Positions 1 through 8,802 of a DNA stretch of 64,000 bases are shown here, piece after piece. The notes under the pieces were generated by a model. The model was not told where the DNA came from and ran no database searches. It saw nothing but the letters and a program-made list of their open reading frames with translations. Made by a program: the position numbers and the translations under genes. Within the stretch, counting starts at the first letter, position 1; the number at the start of each line of letters is the position of its first letter. The DNA comes from Ureibacillus acetophenoni (GTDB lineage: Bacteria; Bacillota; Bacilli; Bacillales_A; Planococcaceae): the NCBI RefSeq assembly GCF_900220965.1, contig NZ_OBQC01000004.1, positions 174,311-238,310 on the forward strand, read 5' to 3'.

Positions 1-120
1 AGCATGGTGCCATTTGCATTTAAATGTGTAATAAATTTTCCAAAATTAATCTACAATTCCCCTTCCAAATCTATTACATTATATTTAATACCAATTTTTA
101 TAAGAATGGAGGAAATCACT

Positions 121-828
121 TTGGAAATCTTAGCTCAATTATCAAATGTCAGCTTATCAGAACTTTTATCCAACAGTCTTCGTGATAGCCTAGGACTAAC
201 AATGAAAAATCAGTGGGATGAACAAATACATCATGGTAGAGTTCACGAACTGTACTATTTTGAAATCAATAAAAATGAAACCAACCCGGAATTCCTACAA
301 CAATTTATACGGGACTGGAAACCTGTTTACGAGCAGCTATCCCTTCAACATGATTACAATGCATTACGTTTAGAGCTCGCAACAAAAGATTCATACAACA
401 TAACCGCGCAATTAGATGAACTAATGGATGATGTACACACACCACGCCTAGAACTTTGGATGGACCCCGCAACACGTACCCAACACATCGCTGAACTAGA
501 CGACGCCATCTTCGAAAACAAAAACATCCCAAAAAAACAATTACACTACCTAGCAAGCAACACACTCTCAATTCAAAAACTCTATGAACTCATTGAACAA
601 AAAATGACCGAAGACTCCGTCATAAATTACGCCATCTCGGTACAAACACAACAACAAATGAAAGAGAACTTCGATACCTTACATAAAGCGATCCAGCAGT
701 ATAAAGAAAAACAAGAAATCGAGATTCTAAACTGTTTAGTAGACAAACTAGAGGATTTCTACTCGTGGTTAAAGGGGTTACTAACGGCAATAAAAAAGCA
801 TATACAGCTGAATTTTAGAAACCGTTAA
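121..828 (+). CDS. Hypothetical protein, about 235 aa
   Basis: I do not recognise this protein. The start is taken as TTG at 121, because GGAGGA at 108-113 sits 7 nt upstream; the in-frame ATG at 106 overlaps that ribosome site and has none of its own. The protein is soluble and Asn/Gln/Glu-rich, with no signal peptide. The tail has aromatic and hydrophobic residues (FYSWLKGLL) that might form an amphipathic or short membrane helix. It converges on the c-di-GMP gene, with a shared hairpin in between. Reading frame and ribosome site are clear; the function is unknown. Confidence 0.7.
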   Translation: MEILAQLSNVSLSELLSNSLRDSLGLTMKNQWDEQIHHGRVHELYYFEINKNETNPEFLQQFIRDWKPVYEQLSLQHDYNALRLELATKDSYNITAQLDELMDDVHTPRLELWMDPATRTQHIAELDDAIFENKNIPKKQLHYLASNTLSIQKLYELIEQKMTEDSVINYAISVQTQQQMKENFDTLHKAIQQYKEKQEIEILNCLVDKLEDFYSWLKGLLTAIKKHIQLNFRNR

Positions 829-836
829 AATAATAT

Positions 837-887
837 AGGGGCAGATTAGCCGTCAACTATTGAAGTTTATGGCTAAATACTGCCCCT
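837..887. terminator. Bidirectional terminator hairpin
   Basis: The arms GGGGCAG..TAGCC and GGCTA..CTGCCCC enclose a loop of about 20 nt between two convergent genes. The minus-strand side is followed by a U-rich stretch; the plus-strand side has only a short one. Confidence 0.6.
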
Positions 888-913
888 TTACTTACCGAAT
901 GAAAATCAAAAAC

Positions 914-3832
914 CTACTTAAAATATTCATTTATACCAAAAACACTTGCTTTCCTATAGGATGGTAAACTGTCACTACTTTTCGATAAAATAATAAATGA
1001 ATTCAGAAGAGCAGAAACAGAAGTTTGCTCCTCACTTCCCAGACTAAACTTAATACCATATTCCGTTATATCTTCATTCATTTCTTCTTTCCAGACGATG
1101 CTACCCTTCAAATTAATGGATTCCCCAAGAAGTTCTGTTTTAAACTGGTAAATGACATCACCCCTTATAGGCAACTTAAGGTTAGATACAAATCGTAGAC
1201 CACCAGCACTGATGTCCATGACTAATACATTTGACACACCTAGTTTGACAATTCGCCCTGCAATTGAAGTTAGCCTCATATCAGCCTCAAGTGGTACTGG
1301 GAAGTTGAGGCGGTAATGTTTTCTTCTGTCATGTTTTAATTTTTCATTAGGATCCACAGGTGACAGTATTTCCTTCTGTAAAAGTGCTTCAAACTCATTA
1401 ACTGAAACAGGATGACTAAATAAATATCCTTGTACTTCGGTACATTGTTCTTGTTGTAGCGTCTTTAGTTGCTGAATTGTTTCTACACCTTCTGCGACAA
1501 CTCTTAAATTTAACCCTTTAGACATATAAATAATTGATTTTACCAGATGCATATTTCGTTCACCGTCGTGCATGTTTCTTATAAACGACTTATCAATTTT
1601 TACTACATCAAATGGATATTGGGTTAGGTAAGAAAGGGACGAGTACCCTTTTCCAAAGTCATCTAGTACAATTTTAATGCCTAATTCTTTTAACTTTGAT
1701 ATTGATTTTTTCACCATTTCAGAGTTATTTAAAATCATACTTTCCGTAATTTCAAATTCAATATTATTCGGCTGAATGCCTGCATCTCGAATAGTCGATT
1801 CAACCTTACTAGGCAAATCTGGTTGCATAAAGTGAACTGCTGATATGTTGACTGAAATTGGTACGATATTTACGCCAGCATCTTTCCATTTTTTTATTTG
1901 ATAGCAGACTTTATCTAAAACCCAATCATCAATTTCAGTGATTAAGCCATTTTCTTCGGCAATTGTTAAGAATTCATCTGGAGAAATAAGTCCCCACTCG
2001 GGATGATTCCATCGAATGAGAGCTTCTGCACCGATGATTCTATTTGAATTGGAATCCACTCGGGGTTGAAAATATAAGACGAGTTCCTTATTTTCTATTG
2101 CATTCATCAAGTCGCGACCAATACTATAATTTTTAAAGGACTGTATACTACTTGAATGAGAGAGTATATGGTAAGTTCCATACCCTTCCTTTTCTGCATT
2201 TTGCAATGCAAGACTAGCATTTCTCATTAACTCCAAGCTAGTTGAACCATCCTCAGGATAAGTACACACTCCAATACTTGCTGTGACGTATAATTTATAT
2301 TTATCTATACTAAATGGCTCTTTAAGACATTCTGTGATCTGCTTAATTTTTTCCTTCAAACTGTCAATCGACTCAACTTTTTTAATTAATAGCATAAATT
2401 CATCGCCACCACGGCGAGCAACAATATCGGTTGGCGATAAATAACTTTTTATCCGATTTGGAAATCGTTTTAACAGTTCATCTCCAACTTCATTTCCAAG
2501 TGTATTGTTAATATATTTAAAACCATTAATGTTCAATTTCACAACTGCAAAGTGATGATTAGTATTCGAATACTCATATATTAATTGTTCTAATTCCTCT
2601 ATAAACTTATTTCTATTAGGTAAGTTTGTTAGTGAATCATAATTAGCTAAGTATTTAATTTTATCTTCTAATAATATTTTTTCGGTAATATCAGTAATCA
2701 CTCCATCAAGCCTTATAAGATTTCCTTTTTCATCTAAAGTAGGAATTGTATAGTCCAATATCCATCTAATATCACCATTTTTAGTTATAATCCGGTATTG
2801 ATGGTGAATAATTTTGCCTTCTCCTAATTTAAACTGGACACCCAAATACTGCTGATGATCTGCTTTATGTACAACGGAACCCCAGTCTAGTCCCATATTA
2901 AATTCGTCCTTCGTATAGCCAGATATATATTCAATCCCTTTAGAATAACTAACCGTACGACCACTTTTCAGATCTAAAGACCATATTCCTACATCAAGGT
3001 TATCGTATATTTCTTTGATTTGTTTTTCTTTTTCCAATATATTGTCTAGAAGTTTGTGATTTATAATATCTTGGACAAATCCAACTACACCATCAAGATT
3101 CCCTTTACCATCAAGTAAAATTCCGAATTGTTCTTGAACAAGAATGGTCGTTTGGTCTTTTCGAACAAGTCGATATTGGAGTTGAAACGCTCTTCTTTCT
3201 TTTAATGCAGTTTCGAAGGCACTTTTAACTCGTTCTCTATCTTCAGGGTGTATAAAACGTAAAAAATGTTTCATCGATGGGGTAAATTGCTTTTCAGATT
3301 CAATTTGAAGCATATTGTTTATTTGATTAGAGAAATAAAGAAAGTCATTAATAGCGTCATAATAGAAACTACAAATGTAATCTAATTGGTCAAAAGCATT
3401 CTGCATTATTTTGAATTGATCTAACTCTTTTTTTTGATTTTGGAATTTAGTTGTATCATCTATAATAACAAAGACTTCTTTTACAGCTTTGTTTTTAATT
3501 GGTACCATTGTGATGTTGATTTCTACGTTCTTGCCATCTTTTGTGACACCTATTGTATTAAATTTTTGAGCATTTCCAAGTAAAGCTTTTTCAAAATATT
3601 GAACTATATCAAGTGAATTATACTTAATGAAAACATCAAAGAACGATTCAATAAAATCTTGTTTATCGTATCCAAATTGTTTCATAAATGCTTGGTTATA
3701 AGAAATGATTTTTCCATTAATGTCTAATTTAATCACAGCGTTTAGATGTTCATAAACTTCTGGTTTTAAATCCCATTCAGTTAATAGTTCAAACGACTTT
3801 AGTTCCTTTGTCTTTTTAAACAGCCCTCTCAT
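914..3832 (-). CDS. PAS-PAS-PAS-GGDEF-EAL-PilZ c-di-GMP signalling protein
   Basis: This 972-aa protein probably makes, degrades and senses cyclic di-GMP. Three PAS domains occupy roughly residues 25-390. A GGDEF domain follows, with an intact RGGDEF motif near residue 472. The EAL domain has EALIRW near 602, DDFGKGYSSL near 727 and VVAEGVET, so the phosphodiesterase residues look present. A C-terminal PilZ domain carries RRKHYR near 837 and DISAGG, the usual c-di-GMP binding signature. There is no membrane segment, so it should be cytosolic and respond to a PAS ligand. A GGGAG ribosome site lies about 10 nt before ATG 3832. Which activity dominates cannot be read from sequence. Confidence 0.93.
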   Translation of the reverse strand: MRGLFKKTKELKSFELLTEWDLKPEVYEHLNAVIKLDINGKIISYNQAFMKQFGYDKQDFIESFFDVFIKYNSLDIVQYFEKALLGNAQKFNTIGVTKDGKNVEINITMVPIKNKAVKEVFVIIDDTTKFQNQKKELDQFKIMQNAFDQLDYICSFYYDAINDFLYFSNQINNMLQIESEKQFTPSMKHFLRFIHPEDRERVKSAFETALKERRAFQLQYRLVRKDQTTILVQEQFGILLDGKGNLDGVVGFVQDIINHKLLDNILEKEKQIKEIYDNLDVGIWSLDLKSGRTVSYSKGIEYISGYTKDEFNMGLDWGSVVHKADHQQYLGVQFKLGEGKIIHHQYRIITKNGDIRWILDYTIPTLDEKGNLIRLDGVITDITEKILLEDKIKYLANYDSLTNLPNRNKFIEELEQLIYEYSNTNHHFAVVKLNINGFKYINNTLGNEVGDELLKRFPNRIKSYLSPTDIVARRGGDEFMLLIKKVESIDSLKEKIKQITECLKEPFSIDKYKLYVTASIGVCTYPEDGSTSLELMRNASLALQNAEKEGYGTYHILSHSSSIQSFKNYSIGRDLMNAIENKELVLYFQPRVDSNSNRIIGAEALIRWNHPEWGLISPDEFLTIAEENGLITEIDDWVLDKVCYQIKKWKDAGVNIVPISVNISAVHFMQPDLPSKVESTIRDAGIQPNNIEFEITESMILNNSEMVKKSISKLKELGIKIVLDDFGKGYSSLSYLTQYPFDVVKIDKSFIRNMHDGERNMHLVKSIIYMSKGLNLRVVAEGVETIQQLKTLQQEQCTEVQGYLFSHPVSVNEFEALLQKEILSPVDPNEKLKHDRRKHYRLNFPVPLEADMRLTSIAGRIVKLGVSNVLVMDISAGGLRFVSNLKLPIRGDVIYQFKTELLGESINLKGSIVWKEEMNEDITEYGIKFSLGSEEQTSVSALLNSFIILSKSSDSLPSYRKASVFGINEYFK

Positions 3833-4496
3833 ATACTATAACTCCCTTATTCTATAATTGAATTGTATGGTTTAAAGGATGTCTTTACCGGGATGTAGTT
3901 ACTTACTGTAAAGTCCTTCCCCTCTTGTTTGTCTAAGATGTCAATTTCGGTACCAAAGAGATATGTGAAATATAATTTTCATTCAAGATAATATTATCAT
4001 CATATCAACAACACAATATAATTCAATTGTACTTTTTTGCCCTAAATGTCATTTTTTTGATGTTTACAATATTTCGAAGTATTCTCGTTAGGTAAAATGT
4101 TCTAAAAATAGTTATATAAGTATAAGTAGTTTTTACTATCTGACTTTTCTGTATAATTATAAAATTTAGATAGATTTGATTAAAGCGTTTTTAATTAGTA
4201 GAATATGTACAATTATTAGAAGGTTTAATAGAAGGATTTGGATGTTTTAAATTTAGTATGAAATTTAATTTTATTTTAAAATAATTTTAATTAGGTTCCA
4301 TGCTAGGGGTTAAGTTTTTTGGGGATATTTTAAAAATTTTTTATCTATTTAAAAAGTGGTCCCTTATGAACGGTTTAATAAGCTTGATTAGTTAAACAAA
4401 ATAGAAAATAGGGAAAAGTGGAAATAACAAAGGTGAAAAATTCTACTTTCGTGAGTTTAATTAATGGTAAATTGCTTAAAAGGCCATATTTAAAAA
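3833..4496. other. AT-rich gene-free stretch
   Basis: About 660 nt of very AT-rich DNA between two minus-strand units. I see no ORF with a ribosome site, no repeat array and no recognisable RNA element. The promoter of the PAS-GGDEF-EAL gene should lie in the first 150 nt, but I cannot pick one -10/-35 pair with confidence. Confidence 0.5.
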
Positions 4497-4526
4497 AGAA
4501 GAAACCCTCTCCCAAGGGTTTCTTCT
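4497..4526 (-). terminator. Intrinsic terminator of the HDAC-like gene
   Basis: A perfect 12-bp stem AGAAGAAACCCT / AGGGTTTCTTCT has a 6-nt loop and is followed on the minus strand by TTTTTT. It lies just 3' of the deacetylase stop codon. Confidence 0.9.
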
Positions 4527-4531
4527 AAATC

Positions 4532-5654
4532 TTATGCCTTCACAGCTAAATCCCAATACGCCGATTGTACCTCTTTAACCTTTGCTACATAATCTTTTTG
4601 AATATCGTACAATTCATCATATGGAAGTTCTTTGAATCCTTCTACGAAAGGATCTTCTACATCCGTACGAATTCCACTCAATTCCTCGACAATCGCTAAA
4701 GAGCAGAATGGTACGTATGCTGCACTATATCCACCTTCGTGGCAAGCTACTAATTTACCGTTACAGTGTTTCTCAGCTAATTCCACCGCGAACTTAGTCA
4801 TTTGTCTGTAACCTTCCGCATTGACCATCATACGTGCAAGTGGATCAAACAGACTTGCATCTTGTCCAGCGGAGATAATGATTAGTTCAGGTTTAAATTG
4901 ATCAGCAATTGGCTGTACAATTTCTTTTAACGCGTGCAAGTAACCAGCGTTTCCTGTACCTGCAGGAAGTGGAATATTGACATTTCGCCCAATGCCATCT
5001 CCCTTCCCTACATCCTCTACCTTTCCTCGTCCAGCAGGATATAAACGTTCTTGATGTAGCGAAATGAATAACACATTTGGATCGTCATAGAAAGCAGATT
5101 CTGTTCCGTTTCCATGATGCACATCCCAATCGAGAATCATAACACGCTCTAATCCAAGGACATTGCGAGCATATTTTGCTGCGATGGCAACGTTATTGAA
5201 TAAACAGAATCCCATTCCTTTATCAGCTTCAGCGTGGTGACCTGGAGGACGTGTTAAAGCATAAGCATTATCAACCTCACCATTAACAACAGATTCAACT
5301 GCCTTAATCGCTCCACCAGCTGACAGTAATGCGATTTCGTAAGAACCTTTCCCTACAAGAGCGAGTTCACCTGCATCACCAAAACCAGCTTCACTCAATT
5401 CTTTTACTTTATCGATATAAGACTCAGTATGATAGTAACGAATTTCTTCAAGCGTTGCTGGTCGAGGTTTTAAGTTGTGTTAAGTTGTCCATTAACCCAC
5501 TGACTTCGAGTAGATTTTTAAAACGTCTTTTTGTTGCGGGATTTTCACCATGCACATCAGATTCGATATAACCACCAGGGGGCATAAATAAAGCACCATT
5601 TCCTGTATCATGCCAGAAATACTTTTCATCACAAATAAAAGCCGTTTTCTTCAA
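4532..5654 (-). pseudogene. Class II HDAC-like (AcuC-type) deacetylase, one-base frameshift
   Basis: Two adjacent frames together encode one histone-deacetylase-family protein of about 373 aa. The N-terminal part starts at TTG 5654, with GGAGGG 6 nt upstream, and runs to LMDNLTQLK. One extra A in a four-base run (TTTT on the plus strand, 5468-5471) shifts the frame to a stop at SNA*. Removing it joins the reading to PRPATLEEIRYYHTESYID and on into the 288-residue downstream frame. Motifs are present: RPPGHHAEADKG, the zinc and charge-relay region DWDVHHGNG, and SAGQDA. Relatives remove acetyl groups from lysines or small amines. A homopolymer sequencing error is as likely as a true mutation. 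The gene is divergent from a LuxR-type regulator. Confidence 0.85.
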
Positions 5655-5796
5655 AGTGATCCCTCCAAGTATTGTTTTCACTATTGCTAAATCTATTAAA
5701 TAATAATTTTGAGTGTTTTTCTATTACCCAACCGGGTGATTTTGATAGAATATTCTTAATATTGAATAGTTCGTAGCGAATTGAAGGAGGAAATCT

Positions 5797-6516
5797 ATGA
5801 TGAATCGTTATAGTTTGACACCTATAGAATATGAAAGGATTATTCATTTTTCAGCTCAAATTAGTTATCCAGTGGATAATATTCGTTGTCACATACAACA
5901 CAAATTAGAGGAATACTTCGGATTTAATCAAACCATTTTCTGGTATTCGGATCATCACGGCAATTTAAGTGACCCTATTAACTATGGATTATGTGATAGG
6001 GCACTAACGGATTATTTAACGGAATATCGCCCTTATGACCTACTATATCCAACGAAAAACGTAGAGTTATTTCGTGAAAAGAAGGCAATTCGATTAGCCG
6101 ACCTTTCTTTAACGGATCAGTATGATAATTCTCCATTTTTTCAATCCTTTTGGAAGGAATATGGATACCACGATGAAATGGTAGTTACACTAGTTCACCA
6201 AGGAGAATTCGTAGGAGCAATTGGAATGGCTCAAAAAGAAGAACAAAATAAATTTACAACAAACGATCGGAATACATTACATCTATTATCAGACGTGATC
6301 GCATCCGTACTGTTACATCAATTAAAAGGAAAAAATGAATGTAGTCTATTAACTGAAAGAGAACAAGAGGTCGTGGAGCTGGTGAAAAGAGGATGGACCA
6401 ACCAAGTAATAGCAGATAAGTTGCACATATCAGTAAACACCGTAAAGAAACATTTACAAAATATCTATGATAAATATAGCGTAAAAAACCGAACGCAATT
6501 AGTGCAAAAACTGTAA
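5797..6516 (+). CDS. LuxR/GerE-type transcriptional regulator
   Basis: A 239-aa DNA-binding regulator. Residues 1-165 look like a GAF-type sensory domain. The C-terminal 60 residues are a LuxR helix-turn-helix, with LLTEREQEVVELV, the turn NQVIADKLHISVNTVKKHL and YDKYSVKNR. GGAGG lies 6 nt before ATG 5797; ATG 5800 is an alternative. It diverges from the HDAC-like gene, so it may control it. A short dyad ACCC-AACC-GGGT (5727-5736) in the shared promoter region is one possible operator, but that is a guess. Confidence 0.88.
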   Translation: MMNRYSLTPIEYERIIHFSAQISYPVDNIRCHIQHKLEEYFGFNQTIFWYSDHHGNLSDPINYGLCDRALTDYLTEYRPYDLLYPTKNVELFREKKAIRLADLSLTDQYDNSPFFQSFWKEYGYHDEMVVTLVHQGEFVGAIGMAQKEEQNKFTTNDRNTLHLLSDVIASVLLHQLKGKNECSLLTEREQEVVELVKRGWTNQVIADKLHISVNTVKKHLQNIYDKYSVKNRTQLVQKL

Positions 6517-6542
6517 ACAAGAAAAAACCTTAGATAAAGAAT

Positions 6543-6578
6543 AAAAAGTGAAATCGGCATTGCGAATTCACTTTTTTT
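6543..6578 (+). terminator. Intrinsic terminator of the LuxR-type gene
   Basis: AAAAAGTGAA pairs with TTCACTTTTT and a T-run continues to 6578, 27 nt after the stop codon. Confidence 0.85.
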
Positions 6579-6633
6579 CGTTTCCTTTTTATAAATTAGT
6601 AGTTTGAGAGGGAACTTTTATTTTAATGATTGG

Positions 6634-6979
6634 GGAATCAATGCACAAATGGTTAAAACTTTGAGCGGATTCGAATTTGAGAAACGTATGATAATAAAAT
6701 AAGGGGAGAATTTACCGTTATCTATAGAATTAGGACATTTTTAAGGAAAATAAGAGTAAATTTTCCTCTTATTTTAAGAAAACCACCTTATTTTCGCTTC
6801 TTTTAAGCAAATAAGGGTAATTTCTCCCTCTATTTAGGCGATTTTTCGGACTTTTTACTAATTAGGGGGAAATTCTCCCCTTATTAATTTGATGAGTGGA
6901 ATTCTGGTACCAAAGCTAGACAAAATACCACTCAGTATAAATATATCGGTAATGAGTTACTCGACAGTCTAATTTCTAT
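6634..6979 (+). repeat. Dispersed noncoding repeat, copy 1 (short palindromic array)
   Basis: This segment of about 345 bp is repeated in the same orientation at 22705-23081. Its core is four palindromic units, with GGG/GAG positions near 6703, 6754, 6815 and 6865 (spacings 51, 61 and 50). Each reads like AATAAGAG-loop-CTCTTATT and has a T-rich linker. The right end, around AGTTACTCGACAGTCT, matches the inverted terminus of copy 2; the left terminus is not recognisable here. It lies between convergent genes and has no credible ORF. Confidence 0.8.
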
Positions 6980-7089
6980 CAAAACTCTAGGGAATGAGGG
7001 ACACAGACTCAATGTCCCCCCGCCCCCCTTCTTCATTTAGATTCAACTTTACTCCTAGTTTCTTCAGCCGCACTGCTTCCTTCTTCCAA

Positions 7090-8475
7090 TTAAAGCTGAC
7101 CTCCCGTATTTCTATTCTTCTTCTGATGCAAATAATAAGCAACAGATAAAATTATTAACCACGGGATTCCCACCATTAACGTTCCCTTAAAGAAGGAGAC
7201 GAACCATGTAGTGAATAGTAAGCTTACCATGAGGAGTGCTCCTAATAAGGTTAAATAAGGATAGCCCCACATTCTTACCGGAAGCTTCTCGCCACTGTAT
7301 TTTTTACGGAAGAAATAATGAGTGACGAAAATCATGAACCATGTAAACATAGCACCAAACATAGAGATACCCATCATCACTAGATACGCTTGATCAGGCG
7401 CAATCGCGTGGATTACTGCCGCTATCCCAATTCCTATTGTTGATAACACTAATGAGTAGACTGGGACATTTTTCTTATTTAATTTACCAAACCGTGCTGG
7501 TGCGTAGCCTGCCCTTGATAATGAAAACATCATGCGCGTTGTAATATATAATTGGCTATTCATCGCTGAAAGGGCAGCCACTAATACGACAAAGTTCATA
7601 ATACCTGCAGCGCCTGGAACGTGCACCATTTCCATTACTTTAACAAACGGGCTTGTTTCAACTCCTGCTAAAGCCCATGGTACAATCGCAAGCATCAGCG
7701 TTAAAGTAAGTAGATAGAATAACACTAAACGGAAGACAGTTGCTTTTAATGCTCTAGGTACCGCCACTTGTGGATCTTTTGCCTCACCCGCTGTGACAGC
7801 AATCATTTCTATACTTAGATAACTAAACAGGGCAATAACGACCGCAACCCACATACCGGACCATCCATTTGGAAGAAATCCGCCATCATTCACGTAGTTC
7901 TGGAAGCCGATTTCTGGATTATTCCCTCCAAAAACGACATAACTCCCCAATAAGATAAATGCAACAATGGCTACAATTTTAATCATAGAGAACCAATATT
8001 CAACAGAACCAAATAAATTTACACTCGTTGCATTAACATAAATTAAAATACCAGAAAAAATGAGAATCCATACAGTTCCAGGAACAGCTGGGAACCAGTA
8101 GGACATGTAAACCGCAACAGCAGTAACTTCAACACCGACTGCAGCAACAATACAAGCCCAATAAGAATAACGTACAAGATAGCCTGCCCATGGATTGATA
8201 TAATGTTCGGCATATGCCCCGAAAGATCCCGATGTCGGATGGGCTACCGTCATTTCAGCAAGACAGCCCATTAGTAATAAAGCGATGAGTGCACCAATTC
8301 CATAACTAATAATGACACTCGGGCCAGCTTGGCCAATTGCAAAGCCACTCCCTAGAAAAAGCCCTGTTCCAATGGCTCCACCAATTGCAATCATCGACAT
8401 TTGCCCAGTCGTTAATCCTTTAGTGAGTCCTTTTTCACGGTCTACAATTTGTTGAAAACTACCGTTTTGTTTCAT
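7090..8475 (-). CDS. Amino acid permease (APC superfamily, AAT-like)
   Basis: A 461-aa inner-membrane protein with about 12 hydrophobic segments. It belongs to the amino acid-polyamine-organocation superfamily, as shown by the opening GLTTGQMSMIAIGGAIGTGLF and the later SYLSIEMIAVTAGEA. The substrate cannot be assigned; relatives carry a range of amino acids by proton symport. I chose ATG 8475 because AAAGGAG lies 7 nt upstream; an upstream in-frame TTG at 8481 would be too close to that site. It appears monocistronic. A cre-like sequence upstream hints at catabolite control. Confidence 0.9.
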   Translation of the reverse strand: MKQNGSFQQIVDREKGLTKGLTTGQMSMIAIGGAIGTGLFLGSGFAIGQAGPSVIISYGIGALIALLLMGCLAEMTVAHPTSGSFGAYAEHYINPWAGYLVRYSYWACIVAAVGVEVTAVAVYMSYWFPAVPGTVWILIFSGILIYVNATSVNLFGSVEYWFSMIKIVAIVAFILLGSYVVFGGNNPEIGFQNYVNDGGFLPNGWSGMWVAVVIALFSYLSIEMIAVTAGEAKDPQVAVPRALKATVFRLVLFYLLTLTLMLAIVPWALAGVETSPFVKVMEMVHVPGAAGIMNFVVLVAALSAMNSQLYITTRMMFSLSRAGYAPARFGKLNKKNVPVYSLVLSTIGIGIAAVIHAIAPDQAYLVMMGISMFGAMFTWFMIFVTHYFFRKKYSGEKLPVRMWGYPYLTLLGALLMVSLLFTTWFVSFFKGTLMVGIPWLIILSVAYYLHQKKNRNTGGQL

Positions 8476-8554
8476 CCGCAATCTCCTTTAAATTTTTTAT
8501 CGATACCTTGATTTGGAAATTAAGCAACTACAATGGTTTGTTTGTTTGCAGAAA

Positions 8555-8568
8555 TGTATCCGTTTACA
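8555..8568 (-). promoter_or_regulatory. Candidate cre (CcpA) site
   Basis: TGTATCCGTTTACA matches the Bacillus cre consensus TGWAANCGNTNWCA at 13 of 14 positions and lies about 80 nt upstream of the permease start. Found by eye only. Confidence 0.4.
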
Positions 8569-8756
8569 TTTCCAAATATCATCCTTTCTTTAAAGTTATT
8601 AAACTTACAAATAAGGTACTAAGCAAAGCAACATCATATTACTAAATATTCGGAATACTACAATCGTAATAATTTCATATAGTGAAATTAAATCAAAAAA
8701 TTTGTCACTTTTTGCACAATATTGGAATTTCGTTTAGGTGTTGCGGCTTCCATAAT

Positions 8757-8794
8757 ATAAAAAAAAGCGGACGAGGTGCCTAACCCTCGTCCAC
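8757..8794 (-). terminator. Terminator of the acyl-CoA synthetase gene
   Basis: GGACGAGG (8769-8776) pairs with CCTCGTCC (8785-8792) and is followed on the minus strand by a run of eight T. It lies just beyond the synthetase stop codon. Confidence 0.85.
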
Positions 8795-8802
8795 TCACTC
8801 CC

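Noticed and set aside
305..571. 88-residue frame antisense to the first gene
   Set aside because: It is a shadow of the plus-strand gene, Cys/Arg-rich, with no ribosome site.
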